Assembly: GCF_029392095.1 (NCBI RefSeq)
Contig: NZ_CP113930.1
Coordinates: 620,001-684,000 of the forward strand
Reading direction: 5' to 3'
DNA from: Lactobacillus sp. ESL0700
Lineage (GTDB): Bacteria; Bacillota; Bacilli; Lactobacillales; Lactobacillaceae
DNA: 64,000 nucleotides
A model generated the notes under the pieces. It was not told the origin of the DNA. It saw only the letters and a program-made list of their open reading frames with translations, and did not search any database. Shown piece after piece: positions 1 to 9,333 of the stretch (its first letter is position 1; each line of letters starts with the position of its first letter). The translations under genes and the position numbers were made by a program.

Positions 1-288
1 CTTTTGCTGCTTGTTGATGCCAATATATGCAGGAGATGAGCCAGCTGTTAAATAAGAATCAGTTTCTTGATATGCACCATTAACTAATTTGTATGCGCTA
101 ATTCCACCTTTATCGCCGGCATTATTAATCGTAAAAATCAGGTCATGGTCTTGAACAAAGTAGGTTGGACCACCAATTTTAATAATTTCTTTCGCCTGGC
201 CAACTTTAGCAGAATCCTTGGTCTCAAGCGGTAATTCGTAAATTCCGGTGGCTGTTTTTTTAGTGTAGCCGCCAATTAATAGCCTCAT
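1..288 (-). CDS. lactonase family protein (6-phosphogluconolactonase-like), 5' part only
   Basis: The first 96 codons lie in the window and the rest runs off the left edge. The protein begins MRLLIGGYTKKTATGIYEL and continues with beta-strand repeats such as GGPTYFVQDHDLIFTINN and GGISAYKLVNG. This is the pattern of seven-bladed beta-propeller lactonases (YkgB/Pgl family), which hydrolyse 6-phosphogluconolactone in the pentose phosphate pathway. The ATG is preceded by a strong ribosome site (GGAGGTT on the minus strand, 294-300). A TATACT hexamer on the minus strand near 336-341 could be its -10. The family call is good; the substrate is inferred from the family. Confidence 0.75.
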   Translation of the reverse strand, partial: MRLLIGGYTKKTATGIYELPLETKDSAKVGQAKEIIKIGGPTYFVQDHDLIFTINNAGDKGGISAYKLVNGAYQETDSYLTAGSSPAYIGINKQQK

Positions 289-451
289 ATTTTAACCTCC
301 AATTAAATTTTGTAATATAATTGCCTCTAATAAGTATAGCACGAGGTGCCATTATTTAATTTTAGGTAGTTAACTTTTGTAAAAAAAGTGTTAAAGTAGA
401 TTGTCGACTTTATTTTTAAAGTAGGAAATTTTAGTTAAGAAGGTACCGTTA

Positions 452-3217
452 ATGGACGAAAGTAAAATTCGTGAACTTTATGCAAAAAACGATGTTGCAG
501 AAGTTTTTACAAATTTAAATTCCTCATCCGATGGCCTAAGCTCACAAGAAGCTGCCAAAAGACTGCAAAAATATGGTTCTAATGAGATTAAAAAGTCTCA
601 AGAAGAATCACAGTGGAAAGTATTTTTTAAAAATTTTGTCAGTATGATGGCAATTTTGTTGTGGATCTCAGGTGCGATTGCGATGTTCAGTGGCACAATT
701 GAATTGGGAATTGCAATCTGGATGGTTAACATCATCAATGGTCTGTTTAGTTTTTGGCAAGAACGTGCGGCTAAAAGGGCAACTGATGCCTTGAACAATA
801 TGTTGCCGACTTATGTGCAGGTCATTCGTGATGGCAAAAAGGTGCAGATTGATTCCAAAGAATTAGTTCCTGGTGATGTATTTGTCTTGCAGGCTGGGAA
901 TGCAATTCCTGCTGATGCTCGATTAATCTCAGCAAGCTCAATGCAAGTTGACCAGAGTGCCTTAAACGGCGAGTCGGTGCCAGAATCCAAGACAACAAAG
1001 TATGATCCCGGTGAGGGTAGTTATGCCGAGACCAACTTGGTTTATTCAGGAACAACAGTTGGTGCCGGAACGGCGCGGGCAATTGCCTTTGCGACGGGGA
1101 TGGACACCGAATTTGGGCGCATTGCGCAATTGACCCAAAAGCAAGATAAGGTTGACAGTCCGCTAACGCAAGAGCTTAACCGGTTGACCAAGCAATTATC
1201 AATTATCGCGGTTTCGATTGGGGTATTGTTCTTAATTGCAGCGATTTTCTTTGTTAAGTATCCATTCGCTAAGGCATTTATCTTTGCTTTAGGAATGATT
1301 GTTGCTTTTATTCCCGAAGGATTACTGCCAACGGTTACTTTGAGTTTGGCGCAAGGTGTTCGCCGGATGGCGAAAAAGCATGCCTTGGTTAAGGAACTGA
1401 ACTCGGTTGAAACTTTGGGTGAAACAACAGTTATTTGTTCAGACAAGACTGGGACATTAACCCAAAATCAAATGACAATTCATTATATATGGACCTTGAA
1501 AAACGAATATAAGGTTACAGGTAATGGCTATGTTAATAACGGTCAAGTTGAATTAAACGGTAAGCAATTGTGGTATGAAGAAAATCCGGATTTGCACAAG
1601 TTAATTCAGATTGCTTCGCTTGATAATGACACTGCGGTGCAGCCAAGCAAGGTTAAGGGTGGCAAGCCAAAAATCTTGGGGACACCAACCGAAGCTTCAT
1701 TAATTATCATGGCGCAAAAGGCTGGATTTGACCGGCAAAAAGTGCTGGTTAAGTATCCAAGAATGCGCGAATTGCCATTTGATTCTGATCGAAAACGGAT
1801 GACAACAATTCACCGCTGGAATGATAAACAATACATTATTTTCACTAAGGGTTCCTTCAGTGACGTGCTTAAGCAATGTGATCAAGTACAAGTTGATGGT
1901 CAAGTACGACCAATGACCCAAGATGATATTGACCGCGCTAACAAGGTTAATGCGCAATACGCTGCTCAAGGCTTGCGTAGTATGGCAATGGCTTACCGGA
2001 TTGTTGACAGAGCTGACACTGATGTCGCCAAGTTAACAATTGATACTGCCGAGACACACTTAGTCTTTGTTGGGTTAACGACAATGAGTGATCCGCCACG
2101 GCCAGAAATTTACAACGCCGTTAGACGCTGCCATGAAGCCAAGATTAAGATTATTATGGTTACTGGTGACTCAAAGCTCACAGCTAAGTCAGTTGCGGTT
2201 CAAATCGGCTTAACTTCTGATAAAGCACGTGTTATTTCCGGAACAGAACTTGAAGCGATGAGCGATGACGAGTTGCGTGAGGCCTTGAAGGGTGAAGTTA
2301 TCTTCGCTCGGGTTGCTCCTGAACAAAAGTACAAGGTTGTTAAGACTTTGCAAGAAAATGGTGAAATCGTTGCCTCAACTGGTGATGGCGTTAATGACGC
2401 GCCAGCCTTAAAGCAAGCTGATATCGGGATTGCAATGGGGATGACTGGCACTGACGTTGCTAAAGACGCTGCCAATATTATCTTGACCGATGATAACTTC
2501 GCTTCAATTGTTGCCGCAATTGAAGAAGGCCGGGCTGTTTACAGTAACATTCGGAAGTTCTTGACGTATATTTTGACTTCTAATGTTCCTGAAGCCTTTC
2601 CATCAATCTTGTTCCTCTTCTCCGGTGGTTTGATTCCACTGCCAATGACAGTTATGCAAATCTTAACGGTTGACCTCGGAACAGATATGCTACCAGCATT
2701 AGGGCTTGGCGGCGAGGCCGTTGACCCAGATGTTATGAAGCAGGCTCCGAGAAAGCGCAATGAGCACCTGCTCAATCGCAGCGTTATCCTCCATGCATTT
2801 TTATGGTATGGCTTAATTTCAAGTATTATTTCCATTGGTGCATACTTCTTCGTCAACTCGCAAAATGGTTGGCCGCAAACTGCCTTAGCTTCCAGCGGAC
2901 CTGTTTACATGCGGGCAACAACGATGGTCTTGGGCGCAATTGTCTTTACTCAGGTTGCCAATGTTTTGAACTGCCGGACCAACAAGGTTTCAATTTTCAA
3001 GAAGGGCTTGTTCAGCAATCACAACATTTGGTACGGGATTATCTTTGAAATCCTGCTCTTCCTTATTTTGACAGTTACACCTGGTTTACAACAATTATTC
3101 AACACAACGAGATTATTGCCGAAAGATTGGTTATTCCTCTTCTGCCTGCCAATTCCGCTAGTGCTGATTGATGAATTACGTAAATGGCTCTTTTTCCATA
3201 AAAAAGTCAAAGAATAA
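452..3217 (+). CDS. cation-transporting P-type ATPase (P2 type)
   Basis: A 921-residue membrane pump that would use ATP to move cations. The order is typical: an N-terminal cation-ATPase segment (about 1-80), first membrane pair, actuator domain with LNGES, membrane helix 4 with PEGLLPTVTLSLA at about residue 288, phosphorylation motif DKTGTLT with Asp331, a nucleotide-binding domain, the hinge motif TGDGVNDAPALKQADIG, and six C-terminal helices. Helix 4 reads PEGLL, as in Na+/K+- and H+/K+-type (P2C) pumps, rather than the PEALP typical of SERCA-type Ca2+ pumps, so calcium specificity should not be assumed. AGAAGG precedes the ATG. A strong terminator follows, so the gene is probably monocistronic. 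Confidence 0.9.
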   Translation: MDESKIRELYAKNDVAEVFTNLNSSSDGLSSQEAAKRLQKYGSNEIKKSQEESQWKVFFKNFVSMMAILLWISGAIAMFSGTIELGIAIWMVNIINGLFSFWQERAAKRATDALNNMLPTYVQVIRDGKKVQIDSKELVPGDVFVLQAGNAIPADARLISASSMQVDQSALNGESVPESKTTKYDPGEGSYAETNLVYSGTTVGAGTARAIAFATGMDTEFGRIAQLTQKQDKVDSPLTQELNRLTKQLSIIAVSIGVLFLIAAIFFVKYPFAKAFIFALGMIVAFIPEGLLPTVTLSLAQGVRRMAKKHALVKELNSVETLGETTVICSDKTGTLTQNQMTIHYIWTLKNEYKVTGNGYVNNGQVELNGKQLWYEENPDLHKLIQIASLDNDTAVQPSKVKGGKPKILGTPTEASLIIMAQKAGFDRQKVLVKYPRMRELPFDSDRKRMTTIHRWNDKQYIIFTKGSFSDVLKQCDQVQVDGQVRPMTQDDIDRANKVNAQYAAQGLRSMAMAYRIVDRADTDVAKLTIDTAETHLVFVGLTTMSDPPRPEIYNAVRRCHEAKIKIIMVTGDSKLTAKSVAVQIGLTSDKARVISGTELEAMSDDELREALKGEVIFARVAPEQKYKVVKTLQENGEIVASTGDGVNDAPALKQADIGIAMGMTGTDVAKDAANIILTDDNFASIVAAIEEGRAVYSNIRKFLTYILTSNVPEAFPSILFLFSGGLIPLPMTVMQILTVDLGTDMLPALGLGGEAVDPDVMKQAPRKRNEHLLNRSVILHAFLWYGLISSIISIGAYFFVNSQNGWPQTALASSGPVYMRATTMVLGAIVFTQVANVLNCRTNKVSIFKKGLFSNHNIWYGIIFEILLFLILTVTPGLQQLFNTTRLLPKDWLFLFCLPIPLVLIDELRKWLFFHKKVKE

Positions 3218-3223
3218 AAATAA

Positions 3224-3256
3224 AAAAACCGCTTATATATTAGGTAAGCGGTTTTT
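3224..3256 (+). terminator. Rho-independent terminator after the P-type ATPase
   Basis: Stem AAAAACCGCTTA / TAAGCGGTTTTT with an 8-nt loop, ending in a T run. Confidence 0.85.
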
Positions 3257-3292
3257 ATTATGCTAAAATTAATTATTAAGGAGCATTAAAAA

Positions 3293-3673
3293 ATGAAATG
3301 GATATCTACAATAACGCAAATTGGTAAACAAGCAATTAACCCTAAAGATAAAATGGTTATTTTGTTTGGTGAAAATGTTACTAAAGACTTAGTTGATGTA
3401 TCGGTGATCCAAAAGTTTAGTGTGCAGACACCCGGTAGTACATTTGTTTTCAAAAAGGGTGATACCATCACAATTGATGGTCAAACCTATGTTGCTGCAT
3501 TTGTTGGCAGTATGGTTGAAAGCAATATGCGCGCCTTGGGTCATGCAACTTTGTTTTTAGACCAGAAGAAGCCAAAGAACCCACTAGCTAATGGCATTTA
3601 TCTTGAACTGGATGCTAAACAGACCTTGCCAGAATTTAAGATAGATGATGACATTGTCTATGAACACATATAA
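3293..3673 (+). CDS. orphan PTS glucitol/sorbitol-type IIA protein
   Basis: A 126-residue protein that looks like a stand-alone IIA component of the sorbitol PTS (GutA/SrlB domain). Recognisable parts are the MKWISTITQIG start, a PGSTFVF turn and the conserved stretch VGSMVESNMRALGHATLFLD. No IIB, IIC or sorbitol dehydrogenase gene is nearby. The first histidine is His84, within the conserved GHATL segment. In E. coli IIA-Gut the phosphoacceptor is, from memory, an N-terminal histidine near residue 43, and no histidine exists in residues 1-83 here. It may therefore be a non-phosphorylatable regulatory or structural relative. AAGGAG lies before the ATG, with TGCTAAAAT (extended -10) upstream near 3261-3269. 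Confidence 0.8.
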   Translation: MKWISTITQIGKQAINPKDKMVILFGENVTKDLVDVSVIQKFSVQTPGSTFVFKKGDTITIDGQTYVAAFVGSMVESNMRALGHATLFLDQKKPKNPLANGIYLELDAKQTLPEFKIDDDIVYEHI

Positions 3674-3686
3674 TTAGGATGGTTTA

Positions 3687-4889
3687 ATGGAAAATCAACG
3701 AAAACACTTGAAGCGCAGTATTTTTGAAAAATGGTTTTTAAATAACCGCTTTAGTATTGTGCTGCTTAATATCTTATTGTTCTTCCTTGTGATTTGGTTG
3801 TTCAATAAGATTTCTTTTGTTTTGAACCCAGCACGGCTATTTTTTAGTGCAATCTTGCCGCCGCTGTTATTAGCAGTAATTCAATATTACATTATGAATC
3901 CGCTGGTAGACTTGCTTGAGCGTAAGTTTAAAGTGCCACGGGTGATTACCATTGTTGGACTTTTTATCTTAGTGGCAGTGCTGCTTGTGTGGATTGTTAA
4001 CACACTCTTGCCGATTATTCAGAGTCAGATTAATTCATTGGTTAAGCACTGGCCGTATATTTGGCATAATGCAACTATTGTCATTCAAGATAAATTAAGT
4101 GATCCGCAATTTCATAGTGTTAAAAACAACATTAACGATGCTATCACGCATGCGCAAAACATGTTATTCAAGTCGAGCCAAACAGCGGTTAATGCAGCGC
4201 TGGATAATATTTCATCAGCAATTAGCATCATTACCATTATTTTCATGACAGTTGTCACAGCACCGTTTATCCTGTTTTTTATGTTAAAAGACGGCCACCA
4301 ATTACGGCCATATATTACGGAATTTGCTCCCAAACGCTGGCAAGAAAGTTTTAGTAAATTATTATATGAAATCAATGCTGCTTTAGCTTCATATATTCGT
4401 GGTCAGATTACCGTTGCTTTTTGGGTTGGCATTATGTTTTCAATTGGCTACACTATTATTGGGCAGCCATACGCAATTGCTCTGGCGGTTTTAAGTGGCG
4501 TTTTAAACTTGATTCCGTATTTTGGGACGTTTATCGCTTTTATCCCTGCTTTAGTGATTGCAATTATGATCTCGGTGCCAATGCTAGTTAAGGTGCTCAT
4601 CGTGTTTGCGGTTGAGCAGACGATTGAGTCACGAGTAATTAGTCCACTGGTCTTGGGTAATAAGATGGAAATGCATCCCGTGACCACGATTTTGCTCTTA
4701 ATTGGCGCCAGCTCTGTTTGGGGCCTTTGGGGCGTGATTTTTGGGATTCCAATTTATGCAATCTTGAAAATTATTATCATGCGCGTGTACAATTATTACC
4801 GTAAGGTTTCGCAGGTTTTTGCGGAGGATAAGAATGTTGCTTTAACCACAGAAGCTGCAGATAAGAAAGAAAAAATAACAAAAGAATAG
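3687..4889 (+). CDS. AI-2E family transporter (UPF0118 membrane protein)
   Basis: A 400-residue polytopic membrane protein of the AI-2E/TqsA/YtvI family. Hydrophobic helices lie near residues 19-40, 45-70, 80-105, 170-200 and throughout 235-370. It contains the family-typical segments ASYIRGQITVAFWVG and LNLIPYFGTFIAFIPA, and a charged C-terminal tail rich in Lys and Glu. Family members export small molecules or exchange sodium and protons; the autoinducer-2 role is shown for few of them, so the substrate is unknown. It starts 13 nt after the PTS IIA-like gene and may share its transcript. A terminator follows. Confidence 0.85.
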   Translation: MENQRKHLKRSIFEKWFLNNRFSIVLLNILLFFLVIWLFNKISFVLNPARLFFSAILPPLLLAVIQYYIMNPLVDLLERKFKVPRVITIVGLFILVAVLLVWIVNTLLPIIQSQINSLVKHWPYIWHNATIVIQDKLSDPQFHSVKNNINDAITHAQNMLFKSSQTAVNAALDNISSAISIITIIFMTVVTAPFILFFMLKDGHQLRPYITEFAPKRWQESFSKLLYEINAALASYIRGQITVAFWVGIMFSIGYTIIGQPYAIALAVLSGVLNLIPYFGTFIAFIPALVIAIMISVPMLVKVLIVFAVEQTIESRVISPLVLGNKMEMHPVTTILLLIGASSVWGLWGVIFGIPIYAILKIIIMRVYNYYRKVSQVFAEDKNVALTTEAADKKEKITKE

Positions 4890-4892
4890 AAG

Positions 4893-4921
4893 AAGTGTGG
4901 TTGTGAGCCACGCTTTTTTAT
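4893..4921 (+). terminator. Rho-independent terminator after the AI-2E family gene
   Basis: Stem AAGTGTGGTT / GAGCCACGCTT with G-U pairs and a very short loop, followed by six T. Confidence 0.75.
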
Positions 4922-4934
4922 TAAGGAGAAAACT

Positions 4935-5492
4935 ATGACGAATCACGTTGTGTTGTATGAACCGTTGATGCCAGCTAACACTGGTAACATTGCTCGGACT
5001 TGTGCGGGGACGAATACGGTGCTAGATTTGATTGAGCCGTTGGGCTTTCAGATTGACGATAAAAAGATGAAGCGCGCGGGACTTGATTATTGGGATAAGG
5101 TAGATGTTCGGCGTCACGATGACTTAGAAGCATTTTTAAAAACATTAGGTCCGCAAGACGAGATGTACTTAATTTCGAAGTTTTCAGCGAAAAATTATGC
5201 CGAGGTTGATTATACTGACCCAGATAAAAATTATTACTTTGTTTTTGGCAAAGAAACAACTGGATTGCCTGAAACCTTCATGCGTGAGTACTATGACCGC
5301 AATTTGCGTATTCCAATGTCAGACAATATTCGCTGTTATAACCTATCTAACTCTGTGGCAATGGTCTTACTTGAAGCTTTGCGCCAGCAAGGCTTTCCGA
5401 ATATGGAAACGGCCCATCATTACGAAAATGACAAGTTAAAGGATGATTATAACCGTCCTGAGCGTTACGAAAGAAATTTAGGAGAAGAATAA
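4935..5492 (+). CDS. trmL: tRNA (cytidine(34)-2'-O)-methyltransferase
   Basis: A 185-residue SPOUT-class methyltransferase that would methylate the ribose of the wobble base in tRNA-Leu isoacceptors, using S-adenosylmethionine. It starts with VLYEPLMPANTGNIARTCAG. The trefoil-knot motifs FGKETTGLPETFM (about 107-119) and PMSDNIRCYNLSNSVA (about 129-144) are intact. The length matches the TrmL/CspR family. AAGGAG lies 8 nt before the ATG, and the next gene starts 3 nt after the stop, so the two are co-transcribed. Confidence 0.92.
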   Translation: MTNHVVLYEPLMPANTGNIARTCAGTNTVLDLIEPLGFQIDDKKMKRAGLDYWDKVDVRRHDDLEAFLKTLGPQDEMYLISKFSAKNYAEVDYTDPDKNYYFVFGKETTGLPETFMREYYDRNLRIPMSDNIRCYNLSNSVAMVLLEALRQQGFPNMETAHHYENDKLKDDYNRPERYERNLGEE

Positions 5493-5495
5493 ATA

Positions 5496-5888
5496 ATGGA
5501 TTTTGTTAAAGAAACACCAGTGATGGTTAAGAACTTTCACTATGACATTAATGAAGAACCAGAAACAAAGGATCAAGTTAATTTTGGTCTGAAAAAGGTT
5601 GAAAAGCAAAATGATGACGGGACAACTGATGCTGGTAAAGATGGCAGTTATTTTGATGTGACAGTTATTTTTGACGTTGCGCCAGCTCCTGGCGAATTTT
5701 CTGTTAGTGGGATGATTAGTCAAATTGTTCAAATTAAGGACTACTTTGGTGATGGTAGCGATCTCGATAAGACTGACTATAAGCTGCTCAGCCGCCCGTT
5801 AGTTGAGTATATTGAGACTTTAACTTATGAAGTTACGCAAATTACCTTGGATCAACCAGTTAATTTGAACTTCCAAGCTAATTTTTAG
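5496..5888 (+). CDS. DUF1149 family protein
   Basis: A 130-residue soluble protein beginning MDFVKETPVMVKNFHYD, matching the DUF1149 family of lactobacilli and streptococci, whose function is unknown. It is acidic, with no signal peptide or membrane segment. It starts 3 nt after trmL (GGAGAA ribosome site) and ends 19 nt before ftsK, which suggests one transcript. Relatives of this family may resemble SecB-like folds; that is a weak recollection and not visible here. Confidence 0.75.
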   Translation: MDFVKETPVMVKNFHYDINEEPETKDQVNFGLKKVEKQNDDGTTDAGKDGSYFDVTVIFDVAPAPGEFSVSGMISQIVQIKDYFGDGSDLDKTDYKLLSRPLVEYIETLTYEVTQITLDQPVNLNFQANF

Positions 5889-5907
5889 GTCCTAATTAGG
5901 TGCAATT

Positions 5908-8364
5908 ATGCCTAAGAAAAGGAGAAAAACAACTAAAAAACGTAAGAAGGCGCAAAATACAGGGATAACTTGGTCGGTTATTGGTCTAATTCAGCTTGTT
6001 ATTGCTGTTTGGGCATTTGTAAAATTTGGCATTTTGGGTAGACAAATTGCCAATTGTTTTCGTTTGTTTTTTGGCGATTCTTATTTACTGGCAGCAGGTC
6101 TGTTTGGCTTGTTTGGCTTGGTAATGCTGATTTATAACAAGCCGATGCACTTTAAATTCAAGCGCAGTTGCGGCTTGTTTTTGGCGATTTTAGGAATATT
6201 AGTAATTCAGAGCAGCATTTATTTTGAGCACGAGCTAGTTAATAATGCCTTTATGAATGTTTTTTGGCATGAGATTTCTGCCGAATTTGGTCGAGCAGCG
6301 ATAACAGTGCCAGTTGGCGGCGGGATTATTGGTGCTCTGTGCTATCAATTATTTTATCAATTGCTTGGTCATCTTGGCTTACGCGTAATCGCAGTTTTAT
6401 TGATCCCGATTGGGCTGTTAATGTTTTTTGATGTTAAATTTAGAACAATTATCGAAAAATTTCAGTCCGTCAGCCAGCTTTTTATAGTTAAAAACCAACA
6501 AGCAGGAACCAAAATCAAAGATAAGTATGCAGTGCTCCGTGAGAAGCAATTACAAAAACGCGAAGAGCAGCAGGCACGGGATTTAAATGATCCACTAAAT
6601 TCGGAATCAGCGATTTTTCCTAATGTTAATGACTTTACTGTTGAAAAAGATGAAACTGAAGAGCCGCCTGCACAAGAGGACCCATCTGAAACAGAGCAGT
6701 TTCAACCTGCAACTACTGAGGATGATGAACCGCAAATTCAAATTGCCAGCCAGGAAGCTCCTAAAAGTGAGCCGACAGCGATTGAGCCGCGGCCAGAACC
6801 GACAGCTGATCAACAGGAAGAATCAAGTTTGCCTAAGTCACATTCGTTTGTTGATGAAGACAAAAAAATGCTGCAGGAGTTGGCAGATGTCGACCATGGC
6901 GAATTGAAAACGCAGCAGAAGACTAATCCTGAATATCGTAAACCGCCACTATCGCTGCTTAATCCAGTCAAAAATACTGACCAAAGCTCGGACAAGACGT
7001 TAATTCGGCAAAATACCCAAACCTTGCAGACTACTTTTAAGAGTTTCGGTGTCAATGTCATCATTAAGAAGGCAATTTTGGGACCAACAATTACGCGTTA
7101 CGAAGTTCAACCTGCCGTTGGTGTTAAAGTTAGCAGAATTGTCAACTTAGCCGATGACTTGGCGCTGGCTTTAGCTGCTAAGGATATTAGAATCGAAGCG
7201 CCAATTCCCGGTAAACCGTTTATCGGGATTGAAGTGCCTAACCGAACGACCTCGGTTGTTGCCTTTAAGGATGTTATGCAGCATCAAGATGCCAAGGCGC
7301 AACAGGAGCCAATGGTTGTGCCTCTTGGTAAGGATGTAACGGGCCAGACAATTTCGGCTAATTTAGCTAAAATGCCGCACTTGTTAATTGCTGGTTCCAC
7401 TGGTTCTGGTAAGTCCGTGGCAATTAACACGATTTTAACCAGTATTTTAATGAAGGCAATGCCTGACCAAGTTAAACTGATTTTAATTGATCCTAAGATG
7501 GTTGAATTGTCAGTTTATAATGGCGTGCCGCACTTGTTAATTCCAGTTGTAACGGATGCCAAGTTAGCTGCCAATGCATTAAGCAAGGCCGTTAAGGAAA
7601 TGGAACGGCGTTATAAATTGTTTGCGGCTAGCGGTGCCCGCAACATGGGTGAATTTAACGAAAAGGTTCGCCTGAACAATCAGGATAAGTCAAAGCCGGC
7701 AATGAAGCCATTACCTTATATTTTGGTTGTGGTTGACGAATTAAGTGACTTGATGATGGTTGGTGGTCATGATGTGGAAGGTGCAATTGTTCGTTTGGGG
7801 CAAATGGCGCGGGCAGCCGGAATTCACATGATTTTGGCAACGCAGAGACCAAGTGTTGATGTAATTACGGGTTTAATTAAGGCCAATGTCCCATCGCGGA
7901 TTTCATTTGCTGTCTCCAGTGGGGTTGATTCACGAACGATTTTAGACCAAACTGGAGCCGAAAAATTGCTGGGCCGCGGCGACATGCTGTATATGCCTGT
8001 TGGTGCGTCAAAGCCCGAACGAATTCAGGGCGCTTATGTGTCTTCCAGCGAAGTTGAAAAAGTAATTTCATGGGTTAAAGAGCAGCAGAAACCCGTATAT
8101 GATGAAGAAATGATTCCGCAACAGGGCAGCGATAATGCGGCAGATGACGATGAGCCGGAAGATGAATTCTATAATCAGGCAGTCGACTTAGTTAGACGCC
8201 AGCAGACCGCTAGTGTTTCAATGTTGCAACGCCGCTTTAGAATTGGTTATAATCGAGCTGCAAGAATTGTGGACGAGATGGAAGCAAAAGGTGTCGTTGG
8301 TCCTTCAGAAGGATCAAAGCCGCGCCAAGTCTTGTTGCCACCTGAAGAAACAACTGAAAAGTAA
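5908..8364 (+). CDS. ftsK: DNA translocase FtsK/SpoIIIE
   Basis: An 818-residue septal DNA pump that clears chromosome ends from the division plane. It has a Lys/Arg-rich start, four membrane helices within about residues 20-180, and an acidic linker rich in Pro, Glu and Gln (about 210-340). The RecA-like motor carries Walker A GSTGSGKS at about 495-502 and Walker B LVVVDELSDL. The C-terminal winged-helix gamma domain (about 750-812, SMLQRRFRIGYNRAARIVDEM) reads the KOPS/SRS polarity sequences. The size is normal for the family. In many Firmicutes ymfF and ymfH peptidase genes follow; here only a 173-nt gap separates it from ymfI. Confidence 0.95.
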   Translation: MPKKRRKTTKKRKKAQNTGITWSVIGLIQLVIAVWAFVKFGILGRQIANCFRLFFGDSYLLAAGLFGLFGLVMLIYNKPMHFKFKRSCGLFLAILGILVIQSSIYFEHELVNNAFMNVFWHEISAEFGRAAITVPVGGGIIGALCYQLFYQLLGHLGLRVIAVLLIPIGLLMFFDVKFRTIIEKFQSVSQLFIVKNQQAGTKIKDKYAVLREKQLQKREEQQARDLNDPLNSESAIFPNVNDFTVEKDETEEPPAQEDPSETEQFQPATTEDDEPQIQIASQEAPKSEPTAIEPRPEPTADQQEESSLPKSHSFVDEDKKMLQELADVDHGELKTQQKTNPEYRKPPLSLLNPVKNTDQSSDKTLIRQNTQTLQTTFKSFGVNVIIKKAILGPTITRYEVQPAVGVKVSRIVNLADDLALALAAKDIRIEAPIPGKPFIGIEVPNRTTSVVAFKDVMQHQDAKAQQEPMVVPLGKDVTGQTISANLAKMPHLLIAGSTGSGKSVAINTILTSILMKAMPDQVKLILIDPKMVELSVYNGVPHLLIPVVTDAKLAANALSKAVKEMERRYKLFAASGARNMGEFNEKVRLNNQDKSKPAMKPLPYILVVVDELSDLMMVGGHDVEGAIVRLGQMARAAGIHMILATQRPSVDVITGLIKANVPSRISFAVSSGVDSRTILDQTGAEKLLGRGDMLYMPVGASKPERIQGAYVSSSEVEKVISWVKEQQKPVYDEEMIPQQGSDNAADDDEPEDEFYNQAVDLVRRQQTASVSMLQRRFRIGYNRAARIVDEMEAKGVVGPSEGSKPRQVLLPPEETTEK

Positions 8365-8537
8365 TTTTTAAGAAAGTTTAGCATGTGGCAATTTTAGCTA
8401 ATTTTACGGCTAAATAATGTTAAAATTAACTCGAACATTGTGATCGTAAAAGTGTAGAATTGAACAAGTAATTGTTATATAATTTGTAATGCTGTACAGA
8501 TTAATAGCTCTTAATTGAGCAGAAAAGGAATGTTAGA

Positions 8538-9266
8538 ATGCAGCGAGCAATTGTTTTTGGCGCTACTGGTGGAATAGGACAGGCTATTTGTGCGGATTTG
8601 GCACGAGATGGCTGGTCGCTTTATGTCCATTGCAGTCAAAATTGGCAAGCTGCTTGTGAGTTAAGTGAAAACTTAGCCAAGCAGTTTCCCCAACAAGATT
8701 TTATTCCAATTAAACTTAGTTTTTTAGTTGATAATAATGATTTACAAACCTTTGTCCAGGGGTTATTGCCGATTAATGCGGTTGTTTTTGCACAAGGCAT
8801 TACCGATTATAATTTTGTCAGCGGGCAAAATCTATCTAAGATTGACCAAGTTATGACGGTTAATCTGACGGTACCAATTAAATTAACTGGCTTGCTTGAG
8901 CCGCTATTAATTAAAAATGATTTTAGCCGAATTGTATATTTGGGTTCGGTTTATGGCGGTCAAGGTAGTGCAATGGAAGCTGTTTATAGCAGTTCAAAGG
9001 CGGGGCTAACCCGTTTTGCTCAAAGCTATGCGCGCGAAGTCGCGTCAGCTAATTTGACAGTTAATGTCATTGCTCCTGGTGCGGTTAACACACCGATGAA
9101 CGCGATGTTTGCACCGGAAACGATGGAAGAAGTCAAGGGTGAAATTCCTGCTGGTCGGCTTGCCGAAGGCAGTGACATTTCATTCTGGGTCAAGAATTTG
9201 CTCAATCTTCGCTCTGGCTATTTAACAGGTCAGACGATTTATGTCAGCGGCGGCTGGCTTTTATAA
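8538..9266 (+). CDS. ymfI: SDR family oxidoreductase, YmfI-like (EF-P 5-aminopentanone reductase candidate)
   Basis: A 242-residue short-chain dehydrogenase with the nucleotide-binding motif GATGGIGQA near the N-terminus, catalytic YSSSK and the C-terminal GGWLL. The position between ftsK and a RodZ-like gene next to pgsA matches ymfI of Bacillus. There the enzyme reduces a 5-aminopentanone group on elongation factor P. Function is assigned from family and neighbourhood. AAAAGGA lies 8 nt before the ATG. Confidence 0.8.
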   Translation: MQRAIVFGATGGIGQAICADLARDGWSLYVHCSQNWQAACELSENLAKQFPQQDFIPIKLSFLVDNNDLQTFVQGLLPINAVVFAQGITDYNFVSGQNLSKIDQVMTVNLTVPIKLTGLLEPLLIKNDFSRIVYLGSVYGGQGSAMEAVYSSSKAGLTRFAQSYAREVASANLTVNVIAPGAVNTPMNAMFAPETMEEVKGEIPAGRLAEGSDISFWVKNLLNLRSGYLTGQTIYVSGGWLL

Positions 9267-9333
9267 ATGTAAAATAAAGTAGTAGTATATGTTATACTCA
9301 AGTTGTTAGTAAAGAATTTTTAAAGAGGTAACC

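Noticed and set aside
8365..8537. Missing small gene between ftsK and ymfI
   Set aside because: The 173-nt gap holds no frame with a ribosome site, only AT-rich sequence and weak hairpins without T runs.
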